Of a stretch of 64,000 nt of DNA, positions 52,719 through 61,531 are shown one piece after another. Position numbers and translations under genes: made by a program. How positions within the stretch are numbered: the stretch's first letter is position 1; each line of letters begins with the position of its first letter. Source of the stretch: Acetivibrio straminisolvens JCM 21531 (GTDB taxonomy: Bacteria > Bacillota > Clostridia > Acetivibrionales > Acetivibrionaceae); assembly GCF_000521465.1 (NCBI RefSeq), contig NZ_BAVR01000001.1, forward strand, positions 1 through 64,000, given 5' to 3'. Under the pieces are notes generated by a model. That model was not told the origin of the DNA, did not search any database, and saw only the letters and a program-made list of their open reading frames with translations.

Positions 52719-55594
52719 ATGAAATGTATGACAAAGTCCATAGTTAAGCGTTTTGAAAAAATGGTAGAAGAATATGGAGACAGAACAGCGGTAAAAACAG
52801 ATACGGGAATTCTCACATACAGGGGATTGAATGATAAAGCAAATATCATTGCCGGTCATATCACCGGGGTTTGTGAAATGAGGAGGGATTTCACTTTCCC
52901 CAAAATCACAGTGGCAATGTTGTTTGAGCATGGTGCGGATATGATAAGCGGTTTAATGGGAGTCTTAAAAGCAGGAAAAATATATGTTCCTTTAGACCCA
53001 TCCTATCCCTTTGAGAGGCTCTCGTATATGCTGGAAGATTCAAATGCAGGTTTGATTCTTACCAACAATAAAAATTTAGAGCTTGCAAACAGGCTCGCTT
53101 GTAAAGTTTCTTCTTCCATTGAAGTGATAAATGTAGATTTGCTGACCGCAAGTCCCAAAGCAAAAGATATAAAAGAAGGATTGGAAGAGCCGAAAGAAGT
53201 ATACGTTCTCTATACTTCGGGTTCGACCGGTAAACCTAAAGGAGTAGTACAGACGGAAGAGAATGTTTTACACTTTATAGACTGTTTTTCAAAAATGCTG
53301 AATGTCACACCGGATGACAGGATTGCGTTATTTACATCTTACAGCCATACTGTGGCGGCAATAGACATATTTACAGCATTGCTAAACGGTGCAGCCATTT
53401 ATCCCTACAATATAAAAAAAGAAGCAGTATGGGAAGACTTGCCGGGTGGATATGTGATGAGGGGATTACTGTATTTCACTCGGTTCCCACAGTCTACAGG
53501 CTCTTTATGGAAACTTTGACCGATCCGGTTCAAATTTCATCTGTAAGGGCTATGGTTATTGGGGGAGAAGCGGTATATGCAAAGGATCTGGAACTTTACA
53601 AAAAGTATTGCTCCGACAGATGCGTATTTGTTAACTTGTTTGGCTCTTCAGAGGTTATTATTGCGACCGCAAATATTCTCGATAAATCGGCAGAAGTAAA
53701 GAGTATTTCAGTGCCTGTAGGCTTGCCCGTAAATGGTGTGGACATCACCTTGGAAAGTCTTCCGGGCATAAAGACAGGAGTAAATGAAGTAGGCGAGATA
53801 GTTTACAAAAGCCAGTATTTGGCGCCCGGCTATTGGAATATGGACGGCTTTAGTAAAAGTGTTTTTACAGCGGACAGTACCGATGCCAAATTGCGTTCGT
53901 ATCGCAGCGGTGATATGGGAAGGCTTTTGCAGGACGGAAGTATTGAATATTTAGGTAGAAAAGATTTCCAAGTCAAAATCAGAGGAAACAGGGTGGAGCT
54001 GGGGGAGATAGAAACCAAATTGTTAAACCACCCGTCGGTAAGAGAAGGGGCAGTAATTGCAAAGAGGGATTATAGGGGAGAAAATTATATTTGTGCGTTT
54101 TTTGTGTCGGACAAGGAAGTGTCATTATCGGATGTAAAACAGTATTTTGAGTCACAACTACCGGAGTACATGGTGCCTTCTCACATAGTCCGGATCGACA
54201 AAATGCCTTTTACCGAAAACGGAAAAGTGGATAGAATGGCATTACAGAATATTGAAATAAAGAAGACGTCAGCCGGAATTGATGAAGAACCTGCCAGTGA
54301 TCTGGAAAAACTTTTGGTGAATGTATGGAAAGAAATATTGGATGTAGACAAAGTCAATGTGAATGACAGCTTCTACGATATAGGGGGAAATTCCATACTG
54401 GCTATAAAATTCGAAGTGGAAATGGAAAAACGCAATATTGATCTGGCAGCCTGGGATGTCTATGAACTTAAAACCGTAAGGAATCTTGCAAGCAAAATTG
54501 AAAGCTGCAAAATCCAAAGTACGGATAAAGGACTTGGGGAGAATTTTGCTAAAAAGCCAAAGACAGAAACGTATTGCTCGAAGGATGAATACTCAAAGGA
54601 TGGGCAAACATTAAAAGATTCCAGAATACTTGATAATATTGAGCCGTTTAATGATGTGTTTTACAGATCCTGTTACCTAAATTCGCTGATTCCCATAGTC
54701 AGACATTTTAACAGGGATATAATGCCTTTTTTGGTAAATGAGATTATTGCATACCAATACAAACCCGGAGATATGCAAAACATCCTTCAATACATGCTTG
54801 TTGAGCCAATAGAAAAGATACTTGACGATATCGGTATTAAGAGCGTGTCAACAGTGGACGACAACAACTTGTGCGATAGAATAAACACAGCCATCTCAAA
54901 CGGAAGGCCTGTGGTGCTGTGGATTGACTGCTTTTACTCACCGGTCAGAGTTGATGCATACAACAAAAAGCATTTTGAGCATTGTATCCTTGTATATGGC
55001 TATGATAATGAAAAAAGGGTATACAGTGTAATTGAGCACAATCACAGGGACAACCTTTCTTATGAGAAAAAACTAATTCCCTATCAGGATGTTGTAAACT
55101 GCTGCAGAGGATATATTGATGATTTTTACGGCAAAAAGGTGGACATGCCTGTATATTCTGAGTATTACAGCGTTTGCTCCGCTTCCGCCAAAGTTGAAAA
55201 CCGGGAAGAATCGGAAGCATATAAGCACATCTTCAATATGAACATGACTAAAAAGAAAGAAGAAATCTTTGAAGGAATTTTAAGCCTCAAAAGCTACTGT
55301 AAAGACTTTGAAAGCATTACCGGAAACGAGGAATTGCTGAAAAAACATGCAGAGAGTATTTTTAGCGGTCTTAACAATGTACTAAATATTAAGCGGGTGG
55401 AAAGATACAGGCTTCAAAAGCTTTACACAAAAGAATTTGAAGCCATAGGGATGCTGGATGAAATCATTGCCGATTGGACTGAAGTAAGAAAGATTATTGC
55501 AAAATATTTTTATTCTTCAGTGTATAAAAAAGAAAAGTTTTTCTTTTGCGCAAGAAAAGTTAAAAGAAATAATCGAAAAGGAGCATCGATATAA
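52719..55594 (+). CDS. NRPS A-PCP fused to BtrH-type acyltransferase (one frameshift)
   Basis: About 958 aa after adding one G near 53424. The A domain has LYTSGSTGKPKGV, YRSGDMGRL and NGKVDRMAL. At the position of the usual Asp235 the sequence is SYSHTVAAIDIF, with no Asp, which argues for a substrate without a normal alpha-amino group. PCP follows (DIGGNSILAIKF). From about residue 640 comes a BtrH-type domain: FYRSCYLNSLIPIV, GRPVVLWIDCFYSPVRV, the His in FEHCILVYGYD, and SVIEHNHRDNL. It may load an unusual acid and hand it to an amine or alcohol of the product. It starts 17 nt after the other BtrH gene. Confidence 0.8.
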
Positions 55595-55648
55595 TGAGGT
55601 GCTTTTTTATTGCCTAAAAAATCAATTAAATGGTCGGAGGAATCAAAA

Positions 55649-56746
55649 ATGAATAAAAAATTAGTGTGGTTTGATGCGAGAAATTTAAAAAATGAAGAAA
55701 AAGTTTTGCCCCTGATTTATAATCTTCGTTTTGAGAATCTGTTGATTTCGCAGGATATGCTTGAGCGAGTCAAGGCACCTCACAAAATGAAGCTTATTGT
55801 TGAGGTGTATGACGATGAGGAGATTGAAAACCTCCCGAAGGAAGCTGTAGTTTTATCGAAAAACAAGGATATTCTTAAAGAAGCAAAGGTCAAAGGATAT
55901 TCAACTGCCTTGTATCAGAACATTGATAACGAGGAGGATATGAATAATGCCTGGATGGACGGAAGAACCGCAGACTTTCTTGTGGTTGAGTTTAAAGACC
56001 CCACCAACATTCCTCTGGAACTATTGATTGCCCGTTTGCAGCAAACGAATACAGTGATTTTAAAAGCAGTAAACACTGCAGAGGACGCCGAGATTGCCTT
56101 TGGGGTGATGGAAGTGGGAAGCGACGGAGTTTTGCTTAAAACCGAGGATATGGATCAAATTGTGGAGGTAAACAACTTTATGTCAAAAGAGGAAAAAGGA
56201 AAAATCGAACTGGTTAAAGGAAAAGTTATGGATGTTCAGCATGTAGGAATGGGATACAGATCCTGCATAGATACTACAACTCTTATGAAGGAAAATGAAG
56301 GCATGCTCATAGGTTCTACATCCGAAGGCGGTATCCTGGTAAGCTCTGAGACGCATTTCCTTCCATATATGGAACTTAGACCTTTCAGGGTTAATGCAGG
56401 TGCAGTGCATTCATATGTATGGGCTCCGGAGGGCATGACTGCTTATCTTACAGAGCTTAAAGCAGGAAGCAAGGTACTTTGTGTCGATACAGAAGGAAAC
56501 ACTAGGGAAGTAACTGTGGGCAGGGTAAAAACAGAACTGAGGCCGCTTTTGAAGATTGAAGTTGAGGCTGAAGGCGTAAATATCAATGTGATAGTCCAGG
56601 ATGACTGGCACATACGTATACTCGGCGGGAACGGCGAGCCGCTAAATGCTTCCACACTCAAACCCGGAGATGAGGTGTTGGCATATGTTTGTGCCGGCGG
56701 ACGCCATGTGGGAATTAAAATAGATGAAAGGTTGAGGGAAAAATAA
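55649..56746 (+). CDS. 3-Dehydroquinate synthase II-like enzyme (GriH type)
   Basis: About 365 aa from ATG 55649 (GGAGGAATCAAAA upstream). The start MNKKLVWFDARNL, the middle VGMGYRSCIDTTTLM and GGILVSSETHFLPYM, and FRVNAGAVHSYVW are hallmarks of archaeal-type DHQ synthase II and GriH. In bacteria these almost always pair with an ADH-synthase-like aldolase, here at 43553, to make 3-amino-4-hydroxybenzoate from C4 and C3 precursors. It is unrelated to the normal AroB of the shikimate pathway. The product decides the aromatic part of the metabolite. Confidence 0.88.
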   Translation: MNKKLVWFDARNLKNEEKVLPLIYNLRFENLLISQDMLERVKAPHKMKLIVEVYDDEEIENLPKEAVVLSKNKDILKEAKVKGYSTALYQNIDNEEDMNNAWMDGRTADFLVVEFKDPTNIPLELLIARLQQTNTVILKAVNTAEDAEIAFGVMEVGSDGVLLKTEDMDQIVEVNNFMSKEEKGKIELVKGKVMDVQHVGMGYRSCIDTTTLMKENEGMLIGSTSEGGILVSSETHFLPYMELRPFRVNAGAVHSYVWAPEGMTAYLTELKAGSKVLCVDTEGNTREVTVGRVKTELRPLLKIEVEAEGVNINVIVQDDWHIRILGGNGEPLNASTLKPGDEVLAYVCAGGRHVGIKIDERLREK

Positions 56747-56747
56747 T

Positions 56748-57520
56748 ATGGCTGGAAACGAACTTAATCTGGAAGCATGCCTTCACAGGATAAAGTACAG
56801 TGGAAAAATAGATGTTTCTGCCGATACCCTTCAAGGTCTTCATATTTGCTATACAACTAATGTACCTTTTGAAAATTTGGATATTATTCGGGGGAAAGAA
56901 ATACTGCTTGATAATAAATCTTTATTTAAGAAAATCGTTTTACGTAAACGAGGGGGATGTTGCTTTGAAATGAACTTTTTCTTTGAGTTTATACTAAAAA
57001 GCTTAGGATTCAAAGTAAGATCCTTTTGGGAAGACCAATTACCGATAATGAACAGGTTAATGCCAAGATTCATCAACTACTGCTTGTGGAAATTGGAGAT
57101 AAAAATTGGCTCGCCGATGTCGGCTTTGGGGGCAACGGACTTATAGCACCAATTCCTTTTGAAGAAGGGATAGTCCAAAACCAATTTACCGAAACCTTCA
57201 GGTTAACTCGTGATGAAAAATTCGGATATATATTGCAGCATAAAAGATTGGAAGAATACCGCAGCCTGTACTCGTTTACGCTGGAAGAAACCTATCCGTC
57301 CGACTATTTGGTGGCAAATTATTTTTGCTCAAAATCGCCCTATTCAATTTTTACACGAAAGAAAATATGTACAAAACCTACACCGGAGGGACGTATAACC
57401 TTGATGGGCAAGGAATTGAAAATCAGGCAGAATGGTGAAGTTACAAAAACAGTAATAGAAGATGATAAGGAATATGACAGGGTACTGAAAGATTACTTTG
57501 ATTTAACGGTTAATGATTAG
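56748..57520 (+). CDS. Arylamine N-acetyltransferase-family amide synthase (one frameshift)
   Basis: About 257 aa after adding one base near 57024; normal NAT length. The catalytic triad is visible: Cys in RGGCCFEMN (codon 56961-56963), His in KIHQLLLVEIG and Asp in LADVGFGG. NATs acetylate aromatic amines. Two relatives are instructive: the Streptomyces griseus enzyme that acetylates 2-aminophenols of the grixazone type, and RifF, which forms the rifamycin amide by releasing a polyketide onto an arylamine. It starts 1 nt after the GriH-type gene, so an aminohydroxybenzoate derivative is its likely acceptor. Confidence 0.88.
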
Positions 57521-57536
57521 ATAAGGGGGATATGTG

Positions 57537-58742
57537 ATGTCAAAAGTACTTTTTATGAATCTTCCGGCTCACGGACATATTAATCCAACTATTGGGTTGG
57601 TTAAAGAATTGATTGCAAAGGGCGAGGAAGTTACCTATCTGACAGGGGAGGAGTTCAGGGAAAAGATTGAGAAAACGGGAGCCAAATTTAAAAGTTTTAA
57701 GTTTTATCTGGACGACAAAGATGATGATGAGGACAATTTGAGAAGTGATTTGCCTTATGAGGTAAGAGAAGCAATTAAAATGTTGCAAAGAGTAGTGAAA
57801 ACGTGCAAATCGGTATTCGATGCGGTATTTAATGACGAGGAGAAATATGATTATCTGATTTATGATTCCATGTTTATCATAGGCAGTGAAATCGGAAAAT
57901 CTTTGAGTCTTCCTACTATCTGCTCTCATACTACATTTGTAAAAGCCTTTGAGGAACCGTCCAATCCTGGGGAGATGCCTCTATATATGGAAGAATTCAG
58001 GCATATCTTTGACAGCATAGCGGAGCTGGAGAGAACCTATGGAATAAAGTTCCCGGATATTATTTCCGGGTATCCTATGGCTGAGGGAATGCTCAATTTG
58101 GTTTATACTTCCAGGTATTTTCACCCGGATGTTAAAGGAATCGATGACACCTACAAATTTATCGGCGCATCTATAGCGGACAGAAATGAGAAAGTAGATT
58201 TTCCTTTTGAAAAAATCGAAGGCAAAAAGACAATTTATATTTCATTAGGAACTATATTTAATGACAGTGTAGAGTTTTATGAGTCATGCTTTGAAGCCTT
58301 TAAGGATATGGATGTCAAGGTTGTTTTATCCATAGGCAACAGGATAGATACCGGGGTTTTTAGTTCTATTCCCGATAACTTTATCGTACTTCCGTATGTT
58401 CCGCAGCTTGAAGTATTGGAAAAGACGGATCTTTTTATAACCCACGGAGGCCCTAACAGTGTAAATGAAGCTGTTTACAACGGAGTTCCCATGATTTTGG
58501 TACCTCAGTATGCAGACCAGTTTATTGTTGCCCAAAGGGTGGAAGAACTTGGCGCAGGAATTATTATAGACAAGGATAAGCTTAATGCAGGACTCCTCAA
58601 GCAAGCTGCAACCAAGATTATGTCGGATGAGAGCTTTAGAGTAAGCAGCAAAAAAATTGGAGATTCCCTAAAGGAAGCGGGAGGAATTAAAAGGGGTGCC
58701 GATGAGATATTGGAGTTTGTACAAAGCTGCCGCGAAGAATAG
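57537..58742 (+). CDS. Macrolide-type glycosyltransferase (GT1, MGT family)
   Basis: 401 aa, intact, from ATG 57537 (ATAAGGGGG upstream). GT-B fold: LPAHGHINPTIGLVKEL with the catalytic His at the N-terminus, and the C-terminal nucleotide-sugar motif LFITHGGPNSVNEAVYNGVP, followed by PQYADQ. MGT-type enzymes attach sugars from UDP- or dTDP-donors to small molecules. It is the second transferase in the cluster and fits the GalT-like UDP activation step. Confidence 0.92.
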   Translation: MSKVLFMNLPAHGHINPTIGLVKELIAKGEEVTYLTGEEFREKIEKTGAKFKSFKFYLDDKDDDEDNLRSDLPYEVREAIKMLQRVVKTCKSVFDAVFNDEEKYDYLIYDSMFIIGSEIGKSLSLPTICSHTTFVKAFEEPSNPGEMPLYMEEFRHIFDSIAELERTYGIKFPDIISGYPMAEGMLNLVYTSRYFHPDVKGIDDTYKFIGASIADRNEKVDFPFEKIEGKKTIYISLGTIFNDSVEFYESCFEAFKDMDVKVVLSIGNRIDTGVFSSIPDNFIVLPYVPQLEVLEKTDLFITHGGPNSVNEAVYNGVPMILVPQYADQFIVAQRVEELGAGIIIDKDKLNAGLLKQAATKIMSDESFRVSSKKIGDSLKEAGGIKRGADEILEFVQSCREE

Positions 58743-58760
58743 GGAAAGGGGTAGGATGTG

Positions 58761-61419
58761 ATGACAGAATTGTTTGATTATTTAAGGGATTTGGTCGGAA
58801 AATCCATATTGCCTGTTGAGTTTTTGGGAGATAAGGCTTGTGTTTTAAACCGATGGCTTGTAAAAAGCGAACTTGCAGATGATTTTACCGATAGAGGCAT
58901 TGAACCCCACCTTAATCCCGAAGGAGAACTGCTGTTGCCCCATGAATTCGGAGGGAGCTCAAAAGAAAAGCCCGAGAGTAATTGGAGGTATTATATATCC
59001 GGAGAATTGTACGCTTTTTACAAGTACAATGCCCACAACAAGCTGTTTTCCAATGATAAAAACAAGTACTTGTATTTTGTAAACAGTGTGTACTGCACAA
59101 AACCGCAAGACATCGTAGTACATTTTCACACATTGCAGCCAACTCCTATTAGAATATGGATTAATGGCAATCTGGTATTTACAAGCAATCCCAACTATGT
59201 TATAGAGAAAGCCTTCTTTATGTATCATTTTAACGAAGGGCAGAATATAATCCTTGTAGAAAGATTGTCCTGGTCAAAAGATACAATGCCTCCCATGGGC
59301 TTGGATACTTTTGCAATAGATTTGAAGCCATACAGTCTTGTAGTGGACAAAGAGTTTAACAACGGCTTTTTAGACGATAAGTTTTCTTGGGACCTTTACA
59401 ATACATATCGTATTGTTCCCGACAGAACGGTGTTTGATAATGAACAGGATATAAGTCTTTTGGTATTGCCAAAGTACTTTAAGGATGGAAATACGGAAGA
59501 AATATGCGTAAGTGTAATCAATTCAAAAGGCGAAGTGGTTTCGTCCTGCAATACAACAACTTCAAAGAAAATAAGTTTTAGGTTGGACAAGGATATAAAA
59601 GGTACTTTTCTTCTGAAAGTTGAAGGAATCTGTGAAAGCAAAAATTCCGAAATTTATGTTTACCGCGGAAACTTTGAGGAAGAGACTGAAAGTTTGGTAA
59701 GGCTTGCAGAGGAAAGAGACGATTTGAGCGAAGATGTTATACGTACACTAAAGGGATTGAGGGCAATACCGGACGTAGGTACAAACCTTATTAAAGGTTA
59801 TGTTGAATTTATAAACGACGTAATGTTTCAGCTCATTTTGCAAAACTATTATGAGTTTGAAAGATTCCTTCATCTTCCTAAAGGAAACGAAAAGAAACAG
59901 ATATTTGACGTGTTTGATTCGAGGGTCATGATGTTTAAAGATTTGGGTATTGACGGTATCTTTATACCCTACAGCATTTATTTACCCAAAGGATATTCCA
60001 AGGATAAGGATTATCCGCTGATGGTGTACCTGATGTTTGGCTATGGAGGTTCAACCTATGACGACCCGCCGATATTTGTAAATCAGGGGGACTTTAGCGA
60101 TGCAATAGCATTGTGTATCAGCGCCAGGGGTACTTTGAACAACGACTATATCCACGAAGTTAACGTAGTAAAAATCATAGCTGAAGTGGCAGACAGGTTT
60201 GATATAGACAGAAAAAATATATTTGTAACAGGTATATGCAACGGTGCCATCAGGAGCATAAATCTTGCAATGAGATTTCCCGACCTGTTCTCTGCAGTGG
60301 GTTCCTTTGGAGGTACTGCAAGGCTGGATGTGAAGAATCCTGATTACGAATATATAAAAACCTTGACAATACCATGTTGTACTCATTCTGCAATGTTGAT
60401 GACTTTACCTTCAACAGTGCAAGGATTTTATATACTTTAAAGCATTTTAAAAATCACAAGAACTGGATTTTTTACAATTTGGCCCATAACGAGTATCAGG
60501 ACTTGCTCAGCTCCGAAAAACTGATGAAAGAAGTAATCAAAGAAAAGCGAATCGACTATCCCAGGAGCATACGATATAAGACTTATGAGCAATATACAAT
60601 AAAGCATATTGGGTTAGAATTGATTATATGGAAGACCTGAGCAGGACAGCCTCTATAGAAGCCCAAATCAAGAATGAAAACACTGTCGAGATTAAAACCG
60701 ATAATATAAGAATCTTTAGCATTCTGATAAACAGGAAAGCCATGGGACTTGAAAGAGAAGTAAGAATGTATGTCGACGGAGAGGAATTGGAGCTCTGTTT
60801 AGATGAATTTTCAAGGATAATTGTTGTGAAAGAGGACGGAAAACCAAAGTGTGAAACCGTCACCCTTTCTGAAGATTGCTTTGCAAAGGAATACAACTAT
60901 ATCGGTGTGGATGAAAATCTGATGGGGATTAAGCAGCTTTACTTTAACAAGTGTACTGTTGTAAAGCCCGATGTGTTTAAAGACAGCAAAAACGCTTTGG
61001 CGAAAAAGCTTCCGGCTGTTTTGCAAAACCCCATCAAGGAGAAGAACTTGAATTACGTATACAATGGGGTTTATGAAAGTGAAGCTGACAAGACGTTGCT
61101 TGGTCAGGGAAACTTCATATATGTTGTGGATTTAAACAAGACCTATAGTGAATTTGAGCCTTTATGGAAGGAGATAGGATTTGAATTTGGAAAAAGCCAT
61201 ATAAATTATAAGAATAACAAATTTACTGGAGATTACTTTGCCATGGTAAAATGTGAAAATCCCTTTAGCAAGGGCAAACATGCTTTATTTGTTGTTTATA
61301 ACAGTGACAGGGCTGCAGAAGAATTGATAAGCTTTTTAAACACTTTTGACATCAACTCTTTGTTCTACAGCGAAGCAATCGTATATAACAACGGGAATTA
61401 TTATTCTTACAGGCAGTAA
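58761..61419 (+). CDS. Large alpha/beta hydrolase with Cys nucleophile (two frameshifts)
   Basis: About 886 aa after one-base repairs near 60375 and 60608. The N-terminal ~330 residues are beta-rich, like carbohydrate- or lid-type modules. The hydrolase core begins near SIYLPKGYSKDKDYPLMVYL, typical of esterase-D/feruloyl-esterase-like enzymes. The nucleophile elbow reads TGICNGAIRS: Cys (codon 60237-60239) replaces the usual Ser of GxSxG. A likely catalytic Asp is in CNVDDFTF and a His in LAHNEY. The last ~250 residues are of unknown fold. It could release or cyclise the product, or trim it. The Cys needs confirming because the gene has errors. Confidence 0.65.
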
Positions 61420-61462
61420 CAAAGTTAGAAACTTCGAAAGTACATAGAAAAACCAATATTTT

Positions 61463-61506
61463 AAGCCTGTCGTTTACATCTTTTTTATTTTAGGTGCGGC
61501 AGGCTT
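61463..61506 (+). repeat. Intergenic inverted repeat inside the operon
   Basis: AAGCCTGTCG (61463-61472) pairs with CGGCAGGCTT (61497-61506), one G-T pair, loop 24 nt containing a T-run. No T-run follows the second arm. It may be an intra-operon pause or terminator site that LoaP-modified polymerase passes. Confidence 0.45.
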
Positions 61507-61531
61507 GAATTTTAGATGGGGGTGTGAATCG

